Positions 10,880 through 22,742 of a DNA stretch of 64,000 nt are shown in pieces. The DNA lies in contig OY294070.1 of the NCBI GenBank assembly GCA_958510875.1, positions 16,297,631 to 16,361,630 on the forward strand, written 5' to 3'. Numbering within the stretch: the first letter of the stretch is position 1; every line of letters begins with the position of its first letter. Made by a program: the position numbers and the translations under genes. This stretch comes from Endomychus coccineus (taxonomy: Eukaryota > Arthropoda > Insecta > Coleoptera > Endomychidae). A model generated the notes under the pieces. That model searched no databases. It was not told the DNA's origin and saw only the letters and a program-made list of their open reading frames with translations.

Positions 10880-11200
10880 CATTATGATAACACCTTGAAC
10901 ACATTGTTGTTGAACTTGGTAAAAATGAATAAGCCACAAGCATTAAACGAAGCACATGTGTTACCTGCAAACTATGACCAACGAAGGGTTTCGTCTACTC
11001 CCTTAGAATTACATTTTGACCCCATTGAACTCATCTGGAGTATAACTGGAAACTACCACACGGATCCCGTCGGCACATAATATTGTATTTCGGCGGAAAA
11101 ATCAGTGGCTATGTGTAAAGAGGCTATAGGAAAACCAGAAATATGGGTGAAGGCTATTCGACCATACTGATAAAGTGAATGTTATTATCATTAGTTTAAT
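10880..11200 (+). pseudogene. DDE transposase C-terminal scrap (IS630/Tc1-like)
   Basis: Across two frames the sequence shows LELHFDPIELIWSI, resembling the …PPY..DLNPIELIW… block carrying the last catalytic Glu of DDE_3-type transposases, followed by a degenerate CKEA…DHTDKV tail typical of such proteins' C-termini. Only ~100 codons survive, with no recognisable N-terminal domain. Confidence 0.5.
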
Positions 11201-11324
11201 AAATAAATGATCAAGGCAGTGGAGTAATATTCATTATTTTGATGTGCTTGTCCTATAACCTTAAGTTACAACAGCAATTTTAATACAAATAAATGATATT
11301 GATTCGATTCTTTCAATTTTGTTC

Positions 11325-12718
11325 TTACGACGCCAAATGAGGTTAGATCTGTTGTGCAAGGGATGGGTTCGGAAGTCTACGGTAACGATGGGATCAATTC
11401 CAAGGTGTTGAAACTATGTTTGCCCACTAATTGCTTACATTTGACACACATACTTAATTGCTGCCTGGATTCTTCCCGACCTTATGGAAACTTTCCATTG
11501 TGAAACCCTTGTCTAAAGTCACTGATCCTGAGTCATATTCCGATTTAAGACCAATAAGTATTATACCATTGTGTAGTAAAGTCCTGGAAAAGATTCTATA
11601 CAGACAGATCTACACATATATTACTGGAGTAGGAATTGTTTCGGATCTGCAATCTGAATTTAGAAGGGGCCACAGTACGGTAACAGTCTTGGCTTATATT
11701 GTGGATGATATCATGAGAAGTATAGGACATGCATCTGCATTGGTATTATTAGATTTTTCAAAAGCCTTTGATACGCTGGACCACTCCCTTCTAGTAGCCA
11801 AGTTGAGGTTTTATGGTTTCAACGATACAGTTTGTAATTTTTGTATGTCTTAGTTGTTGAATACAGGGATGAAAGGTCTTCGGTTTGTTATATTACTTCT
11901 GGGGTTCCGCAGGTTACTGTGCTTGGTCCCTTACTATTTCTGATCTATAGGACCGATATGTTTGAGAGCATTCGACAGTTTAAGATGCAGATGGTTGATG
12001 ATGACACTCAGATTATGTCTGTCTTTTTACCTGGGGACGTTATACGTGCTGCTGCTGCTTTGTATCGTGACTTGGCTTCTATTTCTGTTTATGCGCGTCA
12101 AAATAATCTTAAATTGAATCCAAAAAAGTGTATGTATATGGTATTTTGTCCTATAGGAACCGCAGAACACATATCCTGCAGAACTTTAGGATGATGATTG
12201 ACGGTGAGCTTATTAAGTACGTAGAGACAGGGAGAAATTTGGACGTTACTTTTAGACAGGATGTGCATGATCTTCATTTGAGACATGTAAATACATTGTA
12301 CTTGCCTAGATTTCGTTCTTCCAAGTTTCGTAGATCTTTTTCGTACAATGCGCCGGTAATATTTAATAAGTACTTTTTGCAGCATGAGAACTTGTCAGTG
12401 AAGAGCTTTCGTTTTTGAGGCAGAATATTTTCAGAGGCCTGAGAGTGTCATTTCTCGTCGACAGACTGGATCGTCATTTTTTTCTTGTTTGTATCAGTTT
12501 AATTTAGGCTTAGATTTAGAATTTGTATTTAATTTTTTTTCTTTTTCAACTGTTTGTTTTGTATTGAGTGAGTGATTTTAACTTCTATTTTACCTGTGCA
12601 TAGCGTGGTGTAATTTTGCTCGTCTGGGGGGGGGGTCAAGTTGAGTAGCTTGTGCTAGACCTTCGCCTCCCATTAGAGTACTTGTATTCTTAATAAAGTT
12701 ATATTGTTATTATTATTT
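11325..12718 (+). mobile_element. LINE family B copy (Jockey/CR1-like RT), 5'-truncated and broken
   Basis: The RT domain runs across 11325-12194 in two frames: WKLSIVKPLSKVTDPESYSD, then LRPISIIPLCSKVLEKILY, LVLLDFSKAFDTLDHSLLV, SGVPQVTVLGPLLFLIY, and MVDDDTQ in place of the catalytic YADDTQ. A frameshift at about 12180 leads into the C-terminal thumb (NTLYLPRFRSSKFRRSFSY). The 3' end has AATAAA and a TTATTATTATT microsatellite tail (12690-12718), the same tail as the minus-strand copy ending near 46450. The mutated catalytic box and frameshifts mark it as dead. Confidence 0.88.
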
Positions 12719-13483
12719 AAAGCTATACGCTTCATCTTCTGCTGTTCAAATTTTTATATCCATATTTGAAACTGTTAGTTAGCAGAATAGTGTTATTTTT
12801 CATATGGAATTAATCTTTTTAAGACTGTTTTCTTTTAACTTCTAGTCGGTTTTAGTTCAAGTCAACTAGTGAATTCAATAATACATTTTTATCAGGTGTT
12901 AAAAAATAAGTACCTAAGCTCTTTATTTAATAGTTGAATAAAATTTTACCTTACCCATATTAATATCATTAATATATCCAAAAGAAAATGAAATACACGT
13001 CAACATGATCAAACATAATTAATATGAAAGATAACCTTCCAACTTCTATTTCTCTAAAAAATGGATTCTACTTGAATATTTGTTGGAATTCATCCTACTA
13101 AAATAGATAATCGGTTGTTTTGAGTGTATGTTTCCATAAATAATAATGCATACTTTAACATTACAATATGGATTAATAATATTGACTTGAAGCTGAAAGT
13201 AAATTTTCCTCATATTCTATATTACCTAATATAAGAGCTACAGTTAATAATATTGTTCAAAATCTTGTAAATTTTTTCGAGAATTTAGGTTTTAATAATT
13301 TGTAATGCCTAAGGCTATTGTCATACGTGATGGTAAAATGAAGTCTTCTACGAAATCTAAAATTAAGGGAATTAATGAATCGTTTTTGTACTTTTTCCAA
13401 TCAATCAATGTAGGTGATATACAGTGTGTTCATACTAGAGAGGCGTGTTCTAGGTGACTACGAACCAGAGACTTATAATATAT
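12719..13483. other. No recognisable gene
   Basis: AT-rich sequence between the LINE tail and foldback copy 2. I see nothing assignable. Confidence 0.45.
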
Positions 13484-13485
13484 TA

Positions 13486-14288
13486 GTCTAGGAGCCAGAG
13501 CGATATTGATGGTCTGAACATTAACCCGATGGCACTATGGTTTATCGTTAGAGGACGGTTCAATGAGCAATTAATCTCACAGACCGAATTTTCCCCGGCT
13601 GCTAGATCTCGAGATACAGCATCCCCCAAAAAAATATGAATAATATGGATAATATGACCAATTTTATGATAAATTAGTAAATTTTTGAGATTCTGGCTGG
13701 GTTTAAAGTCGAAACGGCAGTTTTTTTGTTTTGGTTTTGTTTGGGGGTTGGTTTCAAGGGGTTTTGGGGGGGGGGGTTGAATAGGCAAGGAGTGATGGCA
13801 ATAATTTTAAATCTTTATTTGACCTCCAATACAGTTATTTAACATGGTGCCATCCTGTTATCTTGTAACCCGCAAGTTTTAGCCACAAAATGAAAAAAAG
13901 AAACATTTTTGGTTCAAATATGGCCAATTACTCGGGAATGAACCGGTAACTTTTGATGGCATATAGGGTATGTCAACAATTGCCAACACCAATGAACATT
14001 TTCCACCTCGTTTGGTAGAGTTAACTAGCAGTCCATTTTCGGTCCAATTTTAACTGGTCGGCCTGATAAACGGGCACGATAAAAAATGATGGCACATGGT
14101 GGAAGTGTACAAGAATGGCATGCTTCTGAAGTAACCGCAACTTGGAGAGGGTTATCCTCGAGATCTAGCAGCCGGGGAAAATTAGGTCTGTGAGATGAAT
14201 TGCTCATTGAACCAACCGTCCTCTAACGATAAACCATAGTGCCATCGGGTTAATGTTCAGACCATCAATGGCGCTCTGGCTCCCAGAC
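13486..14288. mobile_element. Foldback element copy 2, left arm deleted
   Basis: It starts GTCTAGGAGCCAGAGCGAT (13486) and ends GCGCTCTGGCTCCCAGAC (14288), the same ends as copy 1. The left arm is only about 140 bp: after CTCGAGATACAGCATCC it jumps straight into the element centre (AATATGGATAATATGACC). The right arm is full length and matches copy 1. Left flank is TA, right flank AA, so no clean TA duplication remains. It contains a long G run near 13765. Confidence 0.82.
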
Positions 14289-14500
14289 AAATAGCAATAT
14301 CAAGGAATCAGGATTAGTAAATGATTTAGTTCTGCGCAATACAAAGCCTAAGTTACTAAAAGTCTTCTTGACAATTATTTCTATGTTTGATTCGAATGAC
14401 AATTTACAATCTAATATAACTCCGAGATCGTTAATTGTTACTACCCTCTCCAGCAACAATGAAAATGTTCTTGGTGGGTGTGTGTATATATGTTTGCATT
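14289..14500 (-). mobile_element. LINE family B RT fragment
   Basis: The minus-strand frame reads LLERVVTINDLGVILDCKLSF then ESNIEIIVKKTFSNLGFVLR, the RT-thumb region of Jockey/CR1-like LINEs. Its left side abuts foldback copy 2 exactly, so the foldback either inserted into it or marks its breakpoint. The tail residues WEPERH of the open frame come from the foldback end, not the LINE. Confidence 0.72.
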
Positions 14501-14504
14501 CCAA

Positions 14505-14902
14505 GTGATTCCGAGTGAATCAAATTGGCTATTAAGCGTGTTCAAAAAGCCATGAAAATCAAAATCTTTCCAGGCCAAACTTTTGGATACCCATCTAATT
14601 TTGATTTTGAGGAGGTTTCAAGTTCACTTGGAAAAATATTGACAAAAAAGAAGAGCCTGGATTGCCCATTGCACACCCGCTTGTTCGTTTATAGTCATTT
14701 TTGTTAAAAGTGAAATAATTTATACATACATAGATGTTAAGGATCACGTATTCTGTGCAGTTTCTATCCGGGATATTAATATTTGAGAGCCATTTCTTCA
14801 GAATGTTCATATACGCTAATAATCACAAATATTATTTAAACAGGAATATTTTGTTTCTTAATTTAGGGTACTCTGACGATGGCCACTTGATAGCTGAAAA
14901 GT
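14505..14902. mobile_element. Penelope-like mosaic (PLE family 2)
   Basis: The minus-strand frame at 14595-14810 carries the RT block FTFNKNDYKRTSGCAMGNPG, and next to it NILKKWLSNI in an order that differs from an intact gene. The right part (14850-14902) is a plus-strand 3' tail with a hammerhead motif. Two opposite-strand Penelope pieces are therefore joined here. Confidence 0.65.
14868..14902 (+). ncRNA. Hammerhead ribozyme motif, truncated (PLE family 2)
   Basis: CTGACGA at 14873-14879, stem II GGCCAC/ATAGCT (imperfect), GAAA at 14896-14899. The homologous tail stops right after it where the dispersed repeat at 14903 begins, so stem I cannot close. Confidence 0.5.
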
Positions 14903-15030
14903 TAAGATCCGCTCATCCTTTCTGTTCTTACCAAAGAAAGCTCTGTGTGACGAGTTTCTGGCACCCTTAAAATTTACCTGAGACCTTGACAGGTCCCCGT
15001 AATCAAATTGTAACGAATATCATGCCGTCC
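14903..15030 (+). repeat. Dispersed ~130-bp repeat, copy 2 (partner 10445-10575)
   Basis: About 90% identical by eye to the copy at 10445. Here it directly follows a Penelope tail. Confidence 0.75.
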
Positions 15031-16000
15031 CCTTATATAGCTCTGCATAAGAAAATATCATTGATAAGTCGTCGAGGAAGAAACTTATGTATCCTACAAA
15101 AGTCAACTCTGAAGAATGACGAACTGGTCTCGTCTGTGAACCTTTAGTGGGAAAAATGAAATATGTTACCTTGATTTCAGCCTAGAAGGAAATGGATTGG
15201 ATGAGTCTCTATATATAGCCGGGCACTTGATTCTATGAGACATCCAGAAATTGTCTCAGTAAGACATTCAGATGATGAGAAATAAAAACAGAACGAAGAC
15301 ATTCTGGAAGCCGTAGAATGTCTACCGCGTCATCGAGCGAGAAAATTCATCGTTCTGACAATAGATCGCCGGAAAGTATACCTGACAAAACAGGAGCACA
15401 AGCAGATTACTTGGCTGCTGACTGCATACAGCTCTCTGAGACACTATCTGAATGTCTGAATGGACATTGGTTAGTCATATATCTATCATCTCGTAAGGAA
15501 ACGTAAGTCTCAAACATGTAGCATTGGAGGGAGGTCAAAGTTTTGCAAACGAAACAAAGCCAAGATCTTCCAGAGCATTTCTAGCCATCAGAAATTGACA
15601 CCTACAAAGGTCCAGGTAGTACCAAAAGATGCTGACAGCGCCTAAACGACCTACCATGCAACTGAGAGTTATGGTACCGGAGTACCTACTACATTTTAGC
15701 GTCGAGTGAAAAAAAATATTTTTCGAGTTTTAGCACACAACAATAGTTCATTTATTCCTAGTCTTAGTAGGATTTTTTCTCCAGTCAAACCTTCCTAAGC
15801 GGTAAAAGTTCTTAGTGAAATAATACTCTATTAAGAGAAGTGAAGTAAAAAGTTAAGCATTAAATTCAAGGAAATTTCGTGGAAGTTCATATAGGGCTTC
15901 TCTATTAAACCGGCAATATAGTAGGCCATATTTAGTTTCCCACTAAACTGTTGTATAACCCTAATAAGTAATTTTCAAACGTAAAATCTACCATAAATTT
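15031..16000. other. No recognisable gene
   Basis: The open frame at 15318-15506 (+) has no recognisable motif. Base composition is less AT-rich than neighbours between 15050 and 15700. Confidence 0.4.
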
Positions 16001-16039
16001 CTAATTACAATTAAGTTACTTACCGAAAACATCAACCAA

Positions 16040-16630
16040 CAATTTAAATCCGTTGCGGGGGGCGCCAGATGCAGAAACTTAAAGCTACACCAAAAATCGT
16101 TTAAATCCCATCCGATCTAAAATATAACAAAAACACATAAAATAATAAATTCACCTCTCCCAACAGAACAAAACACAATCACCCCATACAAAGACTGTTA
16201 TTTATGTCGTAAGCAGCAGGGCAAACGGACGCAACCAACGCACACTCTACTAGACCTGGTAAACGGACATTTTGTTTTTTTATTCTTTACCGAACTAAAC
16301 GACGACCGACGGAACTGCATTCTGCGATGCAACGCCAATGCACGGCGTCTGCGAACATAAGTCCGGAGTCGTAATTGCGCCCGTCAACGCCACCTGGTTC
16401 GTCTGGATCGAACCGACGGTTTAAATAATACAATTTTCCATTGTTGTTATATTTTATGTTTTTGTTGTAGTATCGGATGACCCAATTGTAATAGGAAAAT
16501 CGTTCGTACTGACGTAGAACTGTTCGACTGTTTAATCGTCTTGTTACTCTTTTGTTTATGTCGGAAGCCAGCGAAAATGGCCGAAAGTTGAATATTGATC
16601 TTAGATGCAGCAACATTCTACTGTAAAAAG
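16040..16630 (-). other. GC-richer segment with an unassigned 109-codon frame
   Basis: About 16200-16420 is visibly richer in GC and CpG (ACGACGACCGACGG, GCGATGCAACGCC) than the flanking DNA. A minus-strand frame runs 16616 to 16287, containing NNGKLYYLNRRFDPDEPGG. I recognise no domain. It might be a first exon or promoter of an unannotated gene, or a transposon end; transcript evidence would decide. Confidence 0.3.
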
Positions 16631-16974
16631 TGCATATAGAGAACGCTATCTCCGTTACTATACTCTCCGACTGTATCTGTCCATGTCAAGCATCAAATAT
16701 GTGCATTTGGATTAGTAAGTGTATATTCATGAATGTGCTGCAATAAATCTAGACGTATTTTGGAATTCCATTGTTTAATTTGTAGTTAAACATCGCACAA
16801 TACCATGAGGTAACGCATTGGACGCGTAATAGACATTTTCAGTTGAATCAGATTGAGTAAACTGAGCCATTGCACGCATTTAAAAACATAACAAATTAAT
16901 TGGAGACATTTTCAAAATTTTGGATGTTTTTTTTGTTGCTTACTTGTTGAAAATTCATATCTAATTTTAATAAA

Positions 16975-17300
16975 AAATAGACTTATAATAAATTTTCACA
17001 AACTTCGTTTTTATCAAACAAAACGTGACATAATTCACCATCAACAATGATCTTACAAAATATGGATTATTCCTAAAATTTCAAAATTAAGATTAAGAAG
17101 GAAGGGATGAATGAGGTACGTGTACAGTAGGATAAGAGTTACTTACAAACACATTTGATAATGGCGAATTGGTAAAGTCTTTCTGATCATTTAAAAGGTT
17201 TCCTGTGTATTTCTTAACTTATCAATTTCAATTTTCTCTAAGTTGTAATACTTTACTTTTAACTGACTTATGAAGAATCTCAAAATCATCTTTGAAATGA
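16975..17300 (-). mobile_element. Penelope-like 3' end (PLE family 3)
   Basis: On the minus strand this matches 53800-54090 almost colinearly: the end of the ORF (…FISQLKVKYYN), the AGGAAACCTTTTAAATGATC segment, GTAAGTAACTC…CTACTGTACACGT, and the GTCACGTTTTGTTT end. It is severely 5'-truncated: its upstream side stops at about 17300, where the tandem-repeat element begins. Confidence 0.78.
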
Positions 17301-19757
17301 TGATCCAAATTGGCCAAAATTTGTTACTCGGGCGTTTTTGGGGTCGCTGATTACGAATTTGATGCTTACAAAACGCCACGCTGCATTCTGGGTCAGATTT
17401 CAGGGGCTTGGGGGGGATTTGCAGTATAAAGCGGAAATCCTCAAATTTTCTCAATTATTTTGGGATTTTTAAGCACAGATTAAGTGATGTTCGTTAACTC
17501 AAGTGCCCGGGGCAAAGTGGGTCAATGTGGGACACTTGGGACTATTAGCGAATTTCAACCATCAAAGCTAAAAACCTTGTTCCCTGGGTGTTTTTGGGCT
17601 CGCTGATTACGAATTTTATGATTACAACCGCCACCGCTGCATCCTGAGGCAGATTTCAGGGGCTTGGGTGGGGGGATCTGCAGTATAAAGCGGAAATCCT
17701 CAAATTTTCTCAATTATTCTGTATTTTGGGATTTTTAAGCACAGATTAAGTGATGTTCGTTAACTCAAGTGCCCGGGACAAAGTGGAGCAATATGGGACA
17801 CTTGGGACCATTAACGAATTTCAACCATCAAACCTAAAAGCCTTGTTCCTTGGGTGTTTTTGGGCTCGCTGATTACGAATTGTATGATTACAAAACGCCA
17901 CGCTGCACCCTGAGGTTGATTTCAGGAGCTTGGGTGGGGGGTATCTGCAGTATAAAGAGGAAATCCTCAAATTTTCTGTATTTTGGGATTTTTAAGCACA
18001 TACTAAGTGATGTTCGTTAACTCAAGTGCCCGGGACAAAGTGGGGCAATGTGGGGCACTTGGGACTATTAGCGAATTTCAACCATCAAACATAAAAACCT
18101 TGTTCCCTGGGTGTTTTTGGGCTCGCTGATTACGAATTGTATGATTACAAAACGCCACGCTGCACCCTGAGGTTGATTTCAGGAGCTTGGGTGGGGGGTA
18201 TCTGCAGTATAAAGAGGAAATCCTCAAATTTTCTGTATTTTGGGATTTTTAAGCACATACTAAGTGATGTTCGTTAACTCAAGTGCCCGGGACAAAGTGG
18301 GGCAATGTGGGGCACTTGGGACTATTAGCGAATTTCAACCATCAAACCTAAAAACCTTGTTCCCTGGGTGTTTTTGGGCTCGCTGATTACGAATTGTATG
18401 ATTACAAAACGCCACGCTGCACCCTGAGGTTGATTTCAGGAGCTTGGGTGGGGGGTATCTGCAGTATAAAGAGGAAATCCTCAAATTTTCTGTATTTTGG
18501 GATTTTTAAGCACATACTAAGTGATGTTCGTTAACTCAAGTGCCCGGGACAAAGTGGGGCAATGTGGGGCACTTGGGACTATTAGCGAATTTCAACCATC
18601 AAACCTAAAAACCTTGTTCCCTGGGTGTTTTTGGGCTCGCTGATTACGAATTGTATGATTACAAAACGCCACGCTGCACCCTGAGGTAGATTTCAGGAGC
18701 TTGGGTGAGGGGTATCTGCAGTATAAAGAGGAAATCCTCAAATTTTCTGTATTTTGGGATTTTTAAGCACATACTAAGTGATGTTCGTTAACTCAAGTGC
18801 CCGGGACAAAGTGGGGCAATGTGGGGCACTTGGGACTATTAGCGAATTTCAACCATCAAACCTAAAAACCTTGTTCCCTGGGTGTTTTTGGGCTCGCTGA
18901 TTACGAATTGTATGATTACAAAACGCCACGCTGCACCCTGAGGTAGATTTCAGGAGCTTGGGTGGGGGGTATCTGCAGTATAAAGAGGAAATCCTCAAAT
19001 TTTCTGTATTTTGGGATTTTTAAGCACATACTAAGTGATGTTCGTTAACTCAAGTGCCCGGGACAAAGTGGGGCAATGTGTGGCACTTGGGACTATTAGC
19101 GAATTTCAACCATCAAACCTAAAAACCTTGTTCCCTGGGTGTTTTTGGGCTCGCTGATTACGAATTGTATGATTACAAAACGCCACGCTGCACCCTGAGG
19201 TAGATTTCAGGAGCTTGGGTGGGGGGTATCTGCAGTATAAAGAGGAAATCCTCAAATTTTCTCAATTATTCTGTATTTTGGGATTTTTAAGCACAGATTA
19301 AGTGATGTTCGTTAACTCAAGCGCCCGGGACAAAGTGGGGCAATATGGGACACTTGGGACTATTAGCGAATTTCAACCATCAAACCTAAAAACCTTGTTC
19401 CTTGGGTGTTTTTGGGCTCGCTGATTGCGAATTGTATGATTACAAAACGCGACGCTGCACCCTGAGGTAGATTTCAGGGGCTTGGGTGGGAGATATCTGC
19501 AGTATAAAGCGGAAATCCTCAAATTTTCTCAATTATTCTGTATTTTGGGATTTTTAAGCACATACTAAGTGATGTTCGTTAACTCAAGTGCCCGGGGCAA
19601 AGTGCTTCACATTGCCCCACCCCAAATTTCGAGAAAACTTCGTGAATAACCCTCACAACCAGGACTTCCTGCTCCCCAGGTACATTATATGGGTTTTCTG
19701 ACATAATATTCGTGTTCAGCGACCCCAAAAACCTCCCGAGTAACAAATTTGGATCGA
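17301..19757. repeat. Tandem array of ~257/267-bp units bounded by inverted repeats
   Basis: The landmark TTAGCGAATTTCAACC recurs at 17545, 17811 (TTAACG), 18068, 18325, 18582, 18839, 19096 and 19363, giving spacings 266, 257, 257, 257, 257, 257 and 267. The five central spacings are exactly 257 and nearly identical in sequence; the outer units keep about ten extra bases (CTCAATTATT). The array is enclosed by an inverted pair: TTTGTTACTCGGG with TTTTTGGGGTCGCTGA at about 17319-17350, and its complement at about 19715-19750. Each internal unit carries a diverged copy of this end motif (CTTGTTCCCTGGGTGTTTTT). No coding frame is sustained. Confidence 0.9.
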
Positions 19758-20020
19758 TTTCCACAATGTATTAGCCAATAATAGTTCTTCAATTTATTGC
19801 TTCAAAAACTGCACATGAAAAAATGCATTTTTTTAATGCAAATATGCAGTTGCTCATTTGTAAAAGATTCAAAAGTGGGCAAATGGAGCAAATGCATCAA
19901 GGAATCGAATGCAAAAAACCGCGTCTCGATCCATCTTACTGCGCAGGTTTTCAGACTTTTGGCCTTTTTTGTGTTAATTTTCCTCGACTAACAGTGCACA
20001 ATTAAACAACAGGATGAACA

Positions 20021-20276
20021 AAAACTTTGCACTCTACCAACTGTAGTTACACAGATGAATCATTTTAAGATTTGGCATCGTTTATTCTTTTATATTAGGT
20101 TGAATTTAAATTACTACTACTAGTAGAAATAGTATACCTATACTATACCTATGAGAAAAGTATCTATATCAGTAAAACTGAAAACATTGCATTCTACCAA
20201 CTGTAGTTGCACAGATATATCATTTTAAGATTTAGCATCGTTTATTCTTTTATATTGTGTTAAGTTTAAATTTGGT
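20021..20276 (+). repeat. Two-copy direct repeat of ~95 bp, 160 bp apart
   Basis: AAAACTTTGCACTCTACCAA (20021) and AAAACATTGCATTCTACCAA (20181) each continue through ACTGTAGTT, CATCGTTTATTCTTTTATAT and end near TTTAAATT. The spacer is an AT-rich stretch with repeated TATACCTATAC. Confidence 0.8.
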
Positions 20277-20350
20277 AACAATTTTAGACAGTCGCGAACT
20301 TTCACGAGGGCGTTGGTCAGCAGTAATCTCAACGTAATATTCAGAGTAAC

Positions 20351-20360
20351 CCAGGGTTAA
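20351..20360 (+). repeat. Left target-site duplication of LINE A copy 1
   Basis: CCAGGGTTAA here is repeated at 21637-21646, immediately after the A-tail of the LINE. Confidence 0.85.
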
Positions 20361-21636
20361 GACTGATCAAGGCCCAGAGACTTGCATGTCTTGGGATCCC
20401 AGGCGCCATGAAATCTACACCCACTGCAGCAATGGAGACACCTCCAATTGGTAATCCAAGGAGAGGCAAGGCTTTGGTGCTTGAGGAATACAAAATACAC
20501 TGTAGAATGTTCACGTTGGGTCAGGACACATGAGTATCGTAAAAATCGTGACCTGGGACGTGTTAGGCATGAGAACAGATCACATTCCAAAGCGATATTT
20601 TTCAACAACACATTCAGGGTATCAATACCAGAAAGAACTGAATGGGAACATACAAACTTGGGCGACATTCTACAGGAAAAGATCTGGTATACAAACGGGT
20701 CTAAGACTGAAAATGGTGCAGGTGCAGAAGTATACTCAAGAAATCCAAAAATTGGCTTGAGCTATTCATTGGGTAAACACACCTCTGTCTTCCAAGCAGA
20801 GGTATATGTGTGAAGGAAAACAATCGGAGAGCCATCGACGATGAGCAGATCCACATATTGACAGACAGTCAGACTGCACTTAACGCAATGAGAAGTCAGG
20901 AAGTGACATCCCGTCTGGTATGGACATGCAAAAAAAGAACTTGAAATACTGGCAGACCGAAATCGCGTTAAGATGATTCAGGTGCCGGGACATCAGGGAA
21001 CGACAGGCAATGAAAAAGCCGACGAACTTGCAAAAAGAGTGTCGGAGAACGCTCCAGATCCAGAACAGACCACGGGGATACCAAAACGTACAGCACGAAG
21101 GTCTGTAGAAGACTGGATCATGGAAAACCACAAAGAATACTGGGAAAAAATCCCAGGAAACGAACATGGGAAGAAATACATCAAAGCCCCGTGTAACAAA
21201 AGAACGACAAACCTATTAGCACTAAATAGGGAACAAATAAAAGGTGTAACAGGGCTCATGACTTTGCGATAACGATACAGAAACAGTGACGCATACTGTG
21301 TAAATGCGAGGCGCTGGATCGCAAAGGACAGTCAATTTTTGAAAAGCCTAACGGCGAACCAGAATTATACAGTTCCCACCCAGTAAAGGACTTGTACAAA
21401 CTCGTACAAGGTACAAAAATACTCGAGTGGATACCGTAAAGAAGCAACAACAAAAGCGAGATACAATGGGCCAGCTGACCTGAGTGTCACCGGAGGCAAT
21501 AGCCAGATAAGCCTACAAAGGGGGTGAAGTTTTTAGTGAGTATACCTGGAATGGTGACTCTCCCAGTAGACCTTGAGACTCAAAGGCTCATAACCTCCCC
21601 ATAAAGGGTTTTCTTCACCTCCGCAACAAAAAAAAA
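20361..21636 (+). mobile_element. LINE family A copy 1 (RNase H domain end), 5'-truncated
   Basis: 1276 bp of the 3' part of a non-LTR retrotransposon with an RNase H domain (I/R1-like). Motifs in order: IWYTNGSK (20680-20705; the first Asp of YTDGSK is Asn), FQAEVYV (20791-20811), LTDSQTAL (about 20860-20882), PGHQGTTGNEKADELAK (20985-21035), then the C-terminal YVEDWIMENHKEYW-type segment with small frameshifts. It ends CTTCACCTCCGCAAC plus an A-tail and is flanked by a 10-bp target duplication, so the truncated copy arrived by target-primed reverse transcription. Confidence 0.93.
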
Positions 21637-21646
21637 CCAGGGTTAA

Positions 21647-22742
21647 ACCCCCAAACGTTTAGGATCGGTTTCTTAGGTAAAAATAAGTTTTTTTCCTATA
21701 AGCATGTATCCTAACTTTATTCGTTTTTGAAATACTACGTGTCAAAGTTTTTAGAAAAAATTAGTTTTTAATCAATGGCTCAAAAACTTTTTGGCTTATT
21801 TTGATAAGACTTGGCATGGTTAATTGCGATAACGAGGGTCTTCTTTCAATGGAATTAGAATGAAATTATTAATTCCAGTGGCGTCTCTGCAGGTAATCTA
21901 ATTGATATTGGAACAAATCATTGTACACCACTGTTTTTGTATGTTTATTTTTATAGATTAAGCAACTAATGATGAAATTTTTTTGTCTCCTCAATTTATT
22001 CGTATCTCGCTTCATTCTTGAGACCCGCAAAAAGTTAACAAAGGGCATAAGTATTGATTGTTATGAGTTTTTTTAATAAGAGTGTAAAACTGTAAAAATG
22101 TGTACTTTTAATGCAATTTTTTAAATTACGCTGTATATGCACTTTGTGCAAAAACTTATCCGAAGTTAAAGTATCACCGTACGATGATATAAGAATAATA
22201 ATGAAGCCCACTCATAATTTTATGAATTTGAATGGCTACCTTGAGTCTGTTTACTTACTATCGAAAATTAATGAATGTGGAAACTGATACTTCAACTGCA
22301 TTCAGAAATTAATTGGCAGTAACAACGTTTAGAGTGTATGCCAGTCGCAACTGAGTATTCTCACAATTATTATTGACGATAAAAAATTCTATTTTTAGAT
22401 TTGTTTACGCAATGTATGAAAAATTTAATCTTCACTGTTTCAGAAATTTAAACAACAGTTTTAAATCAATTGCATTTGTAATCAAACTTCAATTGTCACT
22501 TACCCAGTGAAATAACGATGATACTGGTATCGTAATAGTCGTTATTATATTTAATTCAATCAATTTGAACCAACAAATATCGATAATCACTAGGGACATC
22601 CAAATAGGCGAAGAGCATATTTTGTATATTTTGCATATTGAATGTTTTTTTTAAATATTTGCATATATCCTTGATAAATAGCATATATTACGCATATTGA
22701 GAGAATTTTGAGCAAAAGGGTTCAAGAAAAATAATTTTCATG
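21647..22742. other. No recognisable gene
   Basis: AT-rich sequence between two LINE A copies. Around 22600-22700 there is low-complexity GCATATT repetition. Confidence 0.45.

Noticed and set aside
17301..19757. A CRISPR-like array because of regular repeats
   Set aside because: The units are contiguous ~257 bp repeats with no short repeat/unique spacer alternation, and the genome is eukaryotic.
20357..21453. Minus-strand open frames opposite the LINE A copies (also at 23287-24602 and 46927-48181)
   Set aside because: They are antisense shadows of the RNase H coding strand, repeated in every copy.
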